Source of the DNA: Actinomycetales bacterium
GTDB taxonomy: Bacteria; Actinomycetota; Actinomycetes; Mycobacteriales; Mycobacteriaceae
Assembly: GCA_012838715.1 (NCBI GenBank)
Contig: DUOR01000137.1
Coordinates: forward strand, 1-6,204
Length of the DNA stretch: 6,204 nucleotides
Direction of reading: 5' to 3'
This document shows positions 1 to 4,865 of this stretch, piece after piece; the first letter of the stretch is position 1; each line of letters opens with the position of its first letter. The translations under genes and the position numbers were made by a program. The notes under the pieces are model-generated. The model was not told the origin of the DNA. It was given only the letters and a program-made list of their open reading frames with translations, and made no database searches.

Positions 1-375
1 ACTTCGTCGAGTAGCTCCGCGTCGGGCAGCTCCGCGCCGGGCGGCACCGCGCTCCCGTTCCTGCGCCCGTTCCTTTTCGCGGCCGTCCTGTCGGCCGCGG
101 TGTTCGCCGCGCTGCACATGAATCCGGCGGTGGCGCAGAACGTGTTCTTCGTGTGCCTCGGCCTCGGGACGGCCACGGCATTCTGGCTCACGGGGATCCT
201 GGCGTCCGCGGTGTGGGTGCATTCGCTGGTCAACGCGATCGGGTTGGCGTTCGCGATGTTCGTCGCCACCGGCGTCGGCTCCGCATGGCACGCCGTGGCG
301 CTGGCGGCCGCGCCGTTTCTCGCGTTGCTGCTGATGGGGCCGGTGGGCCGCATCGCGGGCGGAGGCCGCGCATGA
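1..375 (+). CDS. CPBP family intramembrane metalloprotease, C-terminal part (5' end outside window)
   Basis: The frame is open from the first base to a TGA at 373-375 (124 residues), so the start and N-terminal half lie outside the window. After a Ser/Gly/Pro-rich stretch (residues 1-16) come hydrophobic segments typical of a polytopic membrane protein. Residues 33-39 (VFAALH, His39) match the third CPBP/CAAX-protease motif, FxxxH, and residues 74-78 (HSLVN, His74 and Asn78) match the fourth, HxxxN. In this family these residues help form the metal site, together with an EExxR motif that would lie upstream and is not visible. Members cleave membrane-bound substrates, mature prenylated or peptide precursors, or give bacteriocin immunity; the substrate here cannot be told. 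The low-complexity loop just before motif 3 is unusual. A generic membrane protein is the alternative, but two spaced motifs favour CPBP. Confidence 0.72.
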   Translation, partial: TSSSSSASGSSAPGGTALPFLRPFLFAAVLSAAVFAALHMNPAVAQNVFFVCLGLGTATAFWLTGILASAVWVHSLVNAIGLAFAMFVATGVGSAWHAVALAAAPFLALLLMGPVGRIAGGGRA

Positions 376-390
376 GGGGAGGCGGGTGCC

Positions 391-420
391 GTCGGAAAGC
401 GAGGGAAAGCAAAGGAAAGC
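391..420 (+). repeat. Three 10-bp tandem units ending GGAAAGC
   Basis: Three consecutive 10-mers (391-400, 401-410, 411-420) each end in GGAAAGC or GGGAAAGC. The first is the complete decamer GTCGGAAAGC that recurs in other spacers of this window. The units start 15 bases after the CPBP stop codon. They do not form an obvious hairpin, so a terminator role is not supported. Confidence 0.6.
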
Positions 421-471
421 AACGGGGGAGCGGCGCGGCGGCGAACGGTGGCCCGGCCACGCGGCGCGGGG

Positions 472-483
472 TGTAATCGGGCC
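472..483 (+). promoter_or_regulatory. Possible -10 element giving a leaderless SMI1/KNR4 transcript
   Basis: TGTAAT at 472-477 ends exactly six bases before the ATG at 484, so a transcript starting at the usual distance would begin on the A of the start codon. No Shine-Dalgarno sequence precedes this ATG, which fits leaderless translation. The match to TANNNT is imperfect (G at the second position) and no convincing -35 is seen. Confidence 0.35.
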
Positions 484-963
484 ATGACCGAGCACATGAG
501 CGTCAAGGAATCCTGGGACAACATCGCCGCCGCCGTCGCCGCGAACCCGCCGGCCACCGACGAGGACATCGCCCGGGTGGAACAGCGCATCGGCGCCACG
601 CTGCCCACCGACGTCGCGCAATCACTGCGCCTGCACAACGGCATCACCGAATCCGCGATGTGGGACGCCTTCGACGAAGAAGAACCCCCGTTCAACGGCT
701 GGCTGCTCAGCTGCGACGAAATCATCGCCGAATGGGAAATCTGGAAGGGCCTCTACGACACCGAGGACTGGGGCGACTCCTGGTGGACCCCGAACCTCGT
801 GTCGATGACCGCCGACGGCGGCGGCAACTCCATCGTCGTCGACGCCCGCACCGGCGAAGTCCGCTTCATGGACCACGAAATCGGGGTGTCGGACGTCCGG
901 AACGGTTCCTGGGCCTCGTTCCTCGAGGAGACCGCGCGGGCCATTCGGGGGAAGAAGGCCTAG
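484..963 (+). CDS. SMI1/KNR4 (SUKH superfamily) domain protein
   Basis: A 159-residue acidic, soluble protein with no signal peptide or membrane segment, made almost entirely of one SMI1/KNR4 domain. The family pattern is clear: a helix with conserved Glu (ATDEDIARVEQRIGATLP, residues 24-41), a Leu-Arg-x-His-Asn-Gly turn (49-53), a Trp-rich middle (60-101), and a strand-turn-strand DGGGNSIVVD (111-120) followed by TGEVRF (123-128). In bacteria this superfamily includes many immunity proteins that neutralise polymorphic or contact-dependent toxins, but also solitary proteins of unknown role. No toxin gene adjoins it here. The ATG at 484 is preferred because the upstream in-frame extension is GC-rich spacer and a -10-like box sits at leaderless distance; ATG 496 is an alternative. 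It stands 108 bases after the CPBP gene, also a family tied to immunity, but a joint function is only inferred. Confidence 0.8.
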   Translation: MTEHMSVKESWDNIAAAVAANPPATDEDIARVEQRIGATLPTDVAQSLRLHNGITESAMWDAFDEEEPPFNGWLLSCDEIIAEWEIWKGLYDTEDWGDSWWTPNLVSMTADGGGNSIVVDARTGEVRFMDHEIGVSDVRNGSWASFLEETARAIRGKKA

Positions 964-1015
964 CGGCGGACGGGTGGCGGAAGGGCGGCGTCGGAAAGCG
1001 GCGGACGGGTGGCGG
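962..1015 (+). repeat. 19-bp direct repeat after the SMI1/KNR4 gene
   Basis: The same 19 bases occur at 962-980 and 997-1015 (35-bp period), the first copy overlapping the end of the SMI1/KNR4 stop codon. The spacer between them carries the decamer GTCGGAAAGC at 990-999. The function is unknown; it is one of several short-period duplications in the spacers of this window. Confidence 0.65.
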
Positions 1016-1047
1016 CCGGAAGGGACGGCGACCCCCCACCGGAAAGA

Positions 1048-1114
1048 TGATGCATCAACAATAATTTTCGTCTACCCTGGCGGTCACACGAAAAACGCGG
1101 GACAGCGCTCCCGC
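1048..1114 (+). promoter_or_regulatory. Promoter and leader region of the DsbA-family gene, with palindrome and hairpin
   Basis: A TANNNT -10 candidate, TACCCT, lies at 1073-1078, predicting a start near 1085 and a leader of about 50 nt. The local DNA is the AT-rich patch of an otherwise GC-rich spacer. The perfect 10-bp palindrome TGATGCATCA (1048-1057) covers the expected -35 position, so it could be an operator or activator site in place of a good -35. In the leader, GCGGGA (1097-1102) and TCCCGC (1109-1114) can form a 6-bp hairpin upstream of the ribosome-binding site. TAATTT at 1062-1067 is an alternative -10. No regulator can be named. Confidence 0.4.
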
Positions 1115-1134
1115 AACCGCGAAAGGACCCCACC

Positions 1135-1773
1135 ATGACCGCCAACGCCGCCCGTCAAACCGTCACCTTCTGGTTCGACGTTTCCTGCCCCTTCGCCTGG
1201 GTCACCTCCCGCTGGATCAAGGAGGTCGAGCAGGTCCGCGACATCGACGTCGTCTGGCGCCCCATGAGCCTGTCCGTCCTCAACGAGGGCCGCGACGAAC
1301 TGCCCGAGGACTACCGCAAGATGATGGACGCCAACTGGGGCCCCGCCCGCGTCTTCACCGCGGTGTCCATCGAGGACGGCGACGACAAGGTCGGCGAGCT
1401 GTACACCGAGATGGGCACCCGCATCCACAACGGCGGCGAAGGCGGCAAGAACACCGACGGCGGTTACGACGACATCATCCGCGAGTCCCTCGCCGCCGTC
1501 GGCCTGCCCGCCGAGCGTTTCGACGCCGCCCACTCCGAAACCTACGACGCCAAGATGCGCGAATCCCACAACGCCGCGATGGAGGCGGTCGGCGACGACG
1601 TGGGCACGCCCGTCGTCAAGCTCGGCGACACCGCCTTTTTCGGCCCCGTGATGACCCGCATCCCCCGCGGCGAAGAGGCCGGCCGCATCTTCGACGGCGC
1701 CATCGCCCTCGCCGGCTTCCCCCACTTCTTCGAGCTCAAGCGCACCCGCACCGAAAAGCCCGAGTTCGACTAG
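1135..1773 (+). CDS. DsbA-family thioredoxin-fold protein, homologue of mycothiol-dependent reductase Rv2466c
   Basis: A 212-residue cytosolic protein closely resembling M. tuberculosis Rv2466c, a DsbA-like, mycothiol/mycoredoxin-linked reductase also known for nitroreductase activation of the prodrug TP053. Shared features are the N-terminal FWFD strand, the active-site segment SCPFAWVTSRWI (17-28), MSLSVLNEGRDELPEDYR (44-61), YTEMGTRIHN (90-99), the cis-Pro loop VGTPVV (Pro159), FFGPV..IPRGEEAG (168-183) and the C-terminal HFFELKRTRTEKPEFD. The odd point is the active site: Rv2466c has CPWC, whereas this protein has CPFA (Cys18, Ala21). Cys18 is its only cysteine, so it can act only as a monothiol enzyme, presumably through a mixed disulfide with mycothiol. 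The ATG at 1135 follows AAAGGA (1122-1127) at 7 nt, a good Shine-Dalgarno. Identity with the family is near certain; the exact substrate is not. Confidence 0.93.
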   Translation: MTANAARQTVTFWFDVSCPFAWVTSRWIKEVEQVRDIDVVWRPMSLSVLNEGRDELPEDYRKMMDANWGPARVFTAVSIEDGDDKVGELYTEMGTRIHNGGEGGKNTDGGYDDIIRESLAAVGLPAERFDAAHSETYDAKMRESHNAAMEAVGDDVGTPVVKLGDTAFFGPVMTRIPRGEEAGRIFDGAIALAGFPHFFELKRTRTEKPEFD

Positions 1774-1784
1774 GGGTTCGGCGC

Positions 1785-1836
1785 CGGCGTTTCGACCCGG
1801 CGTTTCGGGCGGCGCTTCCGGGCGGCGTGCTTCCGG
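1785..1836 (+). repeat. Four degenerate ~13-bp tandem units after the DsbA-family gene
   Basis: Four imperfect copies of CGGCGTTTCGGG or CGGCGCTTCCGG follow one another at 1785-1836, starting 11 bases after the stop. The first part can also fold: CGCCGG (1782-1787) pairs with CCGGCG (1797-1802) around a 9-nt loop and is followed by TTTC. This could serve as a weak terminator, but there is no proper T-tract. Confidence 0.4.
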
Positions 1837-1888
1837 CTCTCCGTTCCCCGGATCGGCGCCCATCCCCGTTCCCGGGCACCACTTTTCC

Positions 1889-1898
1889 GCTTTCCGAC
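1889..1898 (-). repeat. Copy of the spacer decamer GTCGGAAAGC (inverted)
   Basis: GCTTTCCGAC at 1889-1898 is the reverse complement of the decamer found at 391 and 990. It lies 35 bases before the ATG of the GNAT gene and is not part of a visible promoter. Confidence 0.5.
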
Positions 1899-1933
1899 GA
1901 CGCCCCTCCAACCATCCCGAGGACGTGAACGAC

Positions 1934-2326
1934 ATGACCGACGACAACCGCACCAACGACCCCGCCGCAAATGGCGATCGCGACCGCGACGAGAACGAGA
2001 CCCCGGTGCGCGACGACAACCGCGCCATCCCGGGGGATCGCGAAATCGAGGTCCGCGACGAGCTGGAGAACAACCGCTTCGCCCTCGTCGTCGACGAGGA
2101 GTACGCGGGCTTCGCGTACTACGAGAAGTTCACCGGCATGCGCGATTTCACCCACACCGAGATTGAGGGCGCGTTCGAGGGCCAGGGCCTGTCGAAGATC
2201 CTGATCAAGGAGGCCCTCGACCAGGCCATCATCGCGGGCGACGAGATCGTGGCGACGTGCCCCGCCGTGCGCCGGTTCATCCGGAAGAACCCGGAGTACC
2301 GGGACCGCGTCCGCGTCAACGAGTGA
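1934..2326 (+). CDS. Small GNAT-family N-acetyltransferase (YjdJ/COG2388 type)
   Basis: A 130-residue protein with two parts. Residues 1-35 are rich in Asp, Asn and Arg, have no hydrophobic core and are probably disordered. Residues 38-130 form the compact GNAT domain of the YjdJ/NATD1 type: NRFALVVDEEYAGFAYYEKF (47-66, two strands), FTHTEI (72-77), FEGQGLSKILIKEALD (81-96; GQGLS is the acetyl-CoA pyrophosphate loop), then the TCPAVRRFIRKNPEYRD segment (108-124) that is diagnostic of this subfamily. These proteins are predicted to acetylate amines using acetyl-CoA; substrates are generally unknown. GAGGA (1919-1923) lies 10 nt before the ATG at 1934. A GTG at 1925 would add three residues but sits only 1 nt from that site, so it is less likely. 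The gene begins 160 bases after the DsbA-family stop and could share its transcript. Confidence 0.88.
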   Translation: MTDDNRTNDPAANGDRDRDENETPVRDDNRAIPGDREIEVRDELENNRFALVVDEEYAGFAYYEKFTGMRDFTHTEIEGAFEGQGLSKILIKEALDQAIIAGDEIVATCPAVRRFIRKNPEYRDRVRVNE

Positions 2327-2550
2327 GTTCCGGGGCCCGGGGCGCTGCCCGAGGTGGGTGGCCGAGGCCGTCCGGTGACCCGCACCCGTCCGCCGGAGGC
2401 CGCTGACCGATGGCGGGCGCGTTCGATAGGAACCCGGAACCCGTCGGCGTTCATACCGGGAGGCGGCTCGGAGTCTGAACCTGGGACCTCGACTACGAAC
2501 CTGCGCGTAGGTTGCGGTCCCCGGAGCCTGAGCACCCCGCGCTCGTCCTT
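2327..2550. other. Gene-free spacer, first part
   Basis: This stretch follows the GNAT stop and shows no convincing gene on either strand: open frames here lack family features or start signals. It contains a GC palindromic patch just after the stop (2330-2345) and a short inverted repeat, AACCT (2498-2502) with AGGTT (2509-2513). I checked the minus strand for a tRNA because of GGTTC-like segments, but the arms do not pair. Its content is unexplained. Confidence 0.5.
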
Positions 2551-2681
2551 AACTCGGGATCAATAGCTCGGGATCAGTGCGTGCCCTTCCTTAACTCGGG
2601 ATCAATAACTCGGGATCAGTCCAATCCGACCTCGTAAAACTCGGGATCAGTATTGATCCCGAGTTATTGATCCCGAGTTTT
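2551..2681. repeat. Seven-copy array of a 14-bp unit with a 26-bp perfect inverted repeat
   Basis: The unit AACTCGGGATCA(A/G)T occurs in plus orientation at 2551-2564, 2565-2578 (one mismatch, AGCTC), 2593-2606, 2607-2620 and 2638-2651, and inverted at 2652-2665 and 2666-2679. Units abut in pairs, and the pair plus its CCTT prefix repeats at a 42-bp period. The inverted pair makes a perfect 26-bp inverted repeat with the second direct pair (2593-2618 with 2654-2679). A tight local hairpin is also possible: 12-bp stem 2638-2649/2654-2665 with GTAT loop. The array is clearly more AT-rich than its surroundings. Possible roles are a regulator-binding array, a small mobile repeat or a transcription barrier; none is shown. 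Confidence 0.9.
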
Positions 2682-2682
2682 A
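2636..2682. terminator. Candidate bidirectional terminator at the end of the array
   Basis: AAAACTCGGGATCA (2636-2649) is the exact reverse complement of TGATCCCGAGTTTT (2668-2681), giving a 14-bp stem with A-run on the left and T-run on the right. This is the symmetric form expected of an intrinsic terminator that works on both strands. A shorter, tighter hairpin within it competes. It would end transcripts from the GNAT side about 310 bases beyond its stop, which is far. The repeated unit structure around it suggests termination may not be its only role. Confidence 0.4.
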
Positions 2683-2822
2683 GGTTTGGGTCGCGGTCGC
2701 GGTCGGCGGCTGCCGCGGGTTTGGCGCGCGGTCGCGGTCGGCGGCTGCTGCAGGTTTGAGGGGTGGTCGCGGTCGCTGGTTGCCGCGAGTCTGGCCCGGG
2801 CACAAAGACGGGCGACTGCCGC
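2683..2822 (+). repeat. About four degenerate 35-bp tandem units upstream of the META lipoprotein
   Basis: Units run 2683-2716, 2717-2751, 2752-2786 and 2787-2822. The first three share GGTTTG at the start, GGTCGCGGTCG in the middle and GCTGCCGC or a variant at the end; the fourth is strongly decayed. Composition changes sharply from the 14-bp array that ends just before it. No coding potential is convincing, and the promoter of the next gene begins right after the last unit. Confidence 0.75.
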
Positions 2823-2830
2823 GAGAGTCG

Positions 2831-2864
2831 GTGACCGCGGACCGGGCCCGCTTATGCTGGGGCC
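2831..2864 (+). promoter_or_regulatory. Promoter for a leaderless META-lipoprotein mRNA
   Basis: GTGACC (2831-2836) and TATGCT (2853-2858) are separated by 16 bp and resemble -35 and -10 boxes. TATGCT matches the actinobacterial TANNNT consensus. Its last T is followed by exactly six bases and then the ATG, so the predicted first transcribed base is the A of the start codon. No Shine-Dalgarno precedes the gene. Confidence 0.6.
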
Positions 2865-3278
2865 ATGAAGCTTCGGGTGGTGGCGGTTCGGGCAATCTTC
2901 GTGGGCCTCGCGGTCCTATCTGCCGCGGCACTGGCATCGTGCCGGGGCCCGGAGCCCGTTTCGGTCGCGGAGATTTCCGGCGTGGATTGGTATCTGGAAT
3001 CCGATCGGAACGCGAGCTTCCGCATCGACGACGGTCAGCTCACGGGAACCGACTCGTGCAACCGGATTTTCGGCGAAGTCGCCATCACCGCAGGTGAACC
3101 CACCATCATCGAGTTCGCGTCGCTCGGGGCGACGCGAATGGCATGCCCGGACGACTCGGGTGCGCAGGAAAACATGGGCCGCGCCCTCGCCGGCGAAAGG
3201 GTCATCGAGCAGCCTGACGGCGGCACGCTGGTCCTCGTCGATGAATCGGCAGGGGGGCGGTGGCGCTTCGAGAAGTAG
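2865..3278 (+). CDS. META (HslJ-like) domain lipoprotein
   Basis: A 137-residue exported protein. Residues 1-26 form a lipoprotein signal: basic start (KLR, R9), hydrophobic core and lipobox LASC with Cys26 as the lipidation site. The mature part is one META domain: W42 Y43 L44, FRIDDGQLTGTDSCNRIFG (52-70, the family's TGxxxCNxxxG signature), then IIEFASLGATRMACPD (81-96, matching the TrMAC motif), and a final Leu-rich strand. Cys65 and Cys94 are the conserved pair and may form a disulfide. META proteins include HslJ (stress, novobiocin resistance in E. coli) and many surface lipoproteins of unknown role. Its stop lies only 18 bases from that of the convergent radical SAM gene. Family assignment is firm; function is unknown. 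Confidence 0.88.
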   Translation: MKLRVVAVRAIFVGLAVLSAAALASCRGPEPVSVAEISGVDWYLESDRNASFRIDDGQLTGTDSCNRIFGEVAITAGEPTIIEFASLGATRMACPDDSGAQENMGRALAGERVIEQPDGGTLVLVDESAGGRWRFEK

Positions 3279-3300
3279 CCGCCGCGCCGGTTGCCGCTAC
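3275..3300. terminator. Possible shared hairpin between convergent genes
   Basis: GTAGC (3275-3279) and GCTAC (3296-3300) pair and include both TAG stop codons of the convergent META and radical SAM genes; the inner bases pair only partly. With just 18 bases between the stops, this would be the only local signal for ending both transcripts. There is no T-tract, so confidence is low. Confidence 0.2.
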
Positions 3301-4559
3301 ATCCCCTTCGAGCCGTCGGCGACGGTGAGCGTCAGCGCCGGGGCCTGCCTGCCGTTGCTCGCCAAGGTCGCCGCGACGGCGGCTTCCTCGGCCGCCTCCT
3401 CCGGGGTCGGGTGCCACGCCGGCGGGATGTACACGCAGGTCGGGTCGGACGCGCGGTAGTCGCCGGTCAGCGCGAACGCCGTCGATCGCGAACCGCCGCA
3501 CACGTTGTGGTACTCGCACACGCTGCATTTGCCGTGCCAATTGTCGGGATCGCGCAGCTCCTTGAACACCGGCGACTCGGAGTAAATCTCCGGGAACGGC
3601 GTCTCCTTCACGTTGCCGCAATGCAGCGGCAGGAAGCCGTTCGGGTACACGTCGCCGACGTGGTCGATGAACGCGAAACCGGAACCCGAGTTCACCGCCA
3701 TCGGGGAGCGCGGCGGACGGGGCTTCGCCGGATGCTCGCCGAGGAGTTCGGTGGTTTGCCGCGTCAATTCGTCGTAAAGCTCGCCACCCTCGTACTTCGG
3801 CGCACCCTTTTCCTCCGCTTCCCGACGCTGGAGAACAACGCGGCGATACTGCGGGGCCTCGGTGGTCTTGATGGCGATGCGATCGGAAATGTCGACCAGC
3901 CAATTGAGGACGTCCTCGCGCTCCTCCGGCGACAGGCAATTCAGCGCCGCGCCGCGGCCGGTGGGCACGAGGAAGAAGACGTACCACATCTTCGCGCCCA
4001 TCTCGATGACCTTATTCAGCAGGGCCGGGGCCTCGCCGATGTTGTCGCGGGTCAGGGTGGAGTTGATCTGCAGGCGGTAACCGGCCTCGTTGATGACGGG
4101 CGCCATCTCCACGGTCTTCTCGAACGTGCCGGAGAAACCGCGGAAGGCGTCATGGGTGGCGGCCGTCGCGCCGTCGAGGGACATCGACATCGCCTTGCCG
4201 CCGGCCTCGCGCAACGACCGGATGCGCTCCGGCGTCAGCTTCGGGGTCACCGACGGCGACAGCGAAACGTTCAGGCCCTTCGCGGTGCCGTACTCGGTGA
4301 GCTCCTCGAGGTCCGCGCGCTCGAAGGGGTCCCCGCCGGTGAACACCACCAGCGGCAGCGGCTTCTCGTACGACGACAACGCATCGAGCAGGCGCTTGCC
4401 CTCCTCGGTGCTCAACTGATCCGGGTGCGGCTCATGCTGGGCATCCGCCCGACAGTGCTTGCACACCAGGCCGCACGCCCGCGTCACCTCCCAAATCACG
4501 ATGAACGGCTTCTGGTTGATGTCGTGGCGGACGGTGCGGACTGCTGGGGGCCGATGCAC
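3297..4559 (-). CDS. Radical SAM/SPASM domain protein (TIGR04053-like)
   Basis: A 420-residue enzyme. Near the N-terminus, ACGLVCKHC carries the radical SAM CxxxCxxC motif (Cys29, Cys33, Cys36), which binds a 4Fe-4S cluster for SAM cleavage. VFTGGDP gives the GGE-like SAM-binding motif, then the partial TIM barrel follows. The C-terminal SPASM domain has further cysteines at about 314, 345, 348, 354 and 375 (KCSVCEYHNVCGGSR, then DPTC), which should hold one or two auxiliary clusters. The arrangement, with CGGSRSTAFALTGD, resembles TIGR04053 proteins, relatives of AhbD/NirJ and peptide-modifying maturases; the substrate is unknown. GTG at 4559 is chosen: AAGGAAG (4570-4564) lies at proper distance and family homology begins at RTVRHD, seven residues in. 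An open frame extends to 4781 but that part is Pro/Arg-rich and overlaps repeats. No precursor peptide or partner enzyme is seen beside it. The last 40 residues after SPASM are Ala/Glu-rich. Confidence 0.9.
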   Translation of the reverse strand: MHRPPAVRTVRHDINQKPFIVIWEVTRACGLVCKHCRADAQHEPHPDQLSTEEGKRLLDALSSYEKPLPLVVFTGGDPFERADLEELTEYGTAKGLNVSLSPSVTPKLTPERIRSLREAGGKAMSMSLDGATAATHDAFRGFSGTFEKTVEMAPVINEAGYRLQINSTLTRDNIGEAPALLNKVIEMGAKMWYVFFLVPTGRGAALNCLSPEEREDVLNWLVDISDRIAIKTTEAPQYRRVVLQRREAEEKGAPKYEGGELYDELTRQTTELLGEHPAKPRPPRSPMAVNSGSGFAFIDHVGDVYPNGFLPLHCGNVKETPFPEIYSESPVFKELRDPDNWHGKCSVCEYHNVCGGSRSTAFALTGDYRASDPTCVYIPPAWHPTPEEAAEEAAVAATLASNGRQAPALTLTVADGSKGM

Positions 4560-4665
4560 GGGGCTTCCTTGAAACTGAAGGCGAACTGGCGGGGAATCTG
4601 AAGGGAACGGGTGAAGCGGGGGCGGGGCCACCCGCGGAAACCGCGGATGAACGCGCTCCCGATCC

Positions 4666-4693
4666 AACTTACGCCCGCCAACGTCCCCGGTAA
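4666..4693 (-). promoter_or_regulatory. Possible promoter of the radical SAM gene
   Basis: On the minus strand TTACCG (4693-4688) and TAAGTT (4671-4666, a TANNNT match) are spaced by 16 bp. Transcription would begin near 4659, giving a leader of about 100 nt. That leader contains a 6-bp hairpin of two CCGCGG copies (4632-4637 and 4641-4646). The gene may also be reached by readthrough from the upstream lipoprotein gene. Confidence 0.3.
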
Positions 4694-4730
4694 CGCCGCA
4701 ATTTCCCCGACCGCCCCCATTGTCGTGGGG

Positions 4731-4853
4731 CGGCGGGGAAACCGGGGTTGGGCCGGTGCGCCGCTGGGCCACCGTCGGCAAGCGGGCGGCGGGGAAACCG
4801 GGGTTGGGCCGGTGCGCCGCGGGGGCGCCGTCGGCAAGCGGGCGGCGGGGAAA
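4731..4853. repeat. 56-bp tandem repeat, just over two copies
   Basis: Two full copies (4731-4786 and 4787-4842) differ at only three positions, all inside an eight-base block (4765-4772 and 4821-4828). A third copy begins at 4843 and breaks off after about 11 bases. Each copy carries GTCGGCAAGC (4774-4783 and 4830-4839), a one-base variant of the decamer seen in other spacers. The repeat ends 13 bases from the stop of the minus-strand lipoprotein, so it lies in that gene's 3' flank. It makes up much of the 306-bp gap 4560-4865, in which I see no gene. Confidence 0.9.
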
Positions 4854-4865
4854 ACTACGGCGACG

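Noticed and set aside
1084..2073. A 329-codon open frame on the minus strand opposite the DsbA-family gene
   Set aside because: It is the mirror of strongly biased GC-rich codons; its predicted protein is low-complexity Gly/Val/Ala/Asp with no family features, while the plus-strand product is a clear Rv2466c homologue.
2470..2520. tRNA gene on the minus strand
   Set aside because: GGTTC-like segments suggested a T-arm, but the flanking bases do not pair and no acceptor or anticodon stem can be built.
2551..2681. CRISPR array
   Set aside because: Units are 14 bp, mostly abutting, with inverted copies and no unique spacers of constant length; there are no cas genes.
3291..4601. A 436-codon plus-strand frame opposite the radical SAM gene
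   Set aside because: It is antisense to a protein with all expected cysteine motifs, and its Arg/His-rich product matches no family.
4560..4781. A 74-residue N-terminal extension of the radical SAM protein
   Set aside because: The frame stays open to 4781, but the extra part is Pro/Arg-rich, overlaps the 56-bp repeat and shows no homology. GTG 4559 has a good Shine-Dalgarno and fits the family's start.
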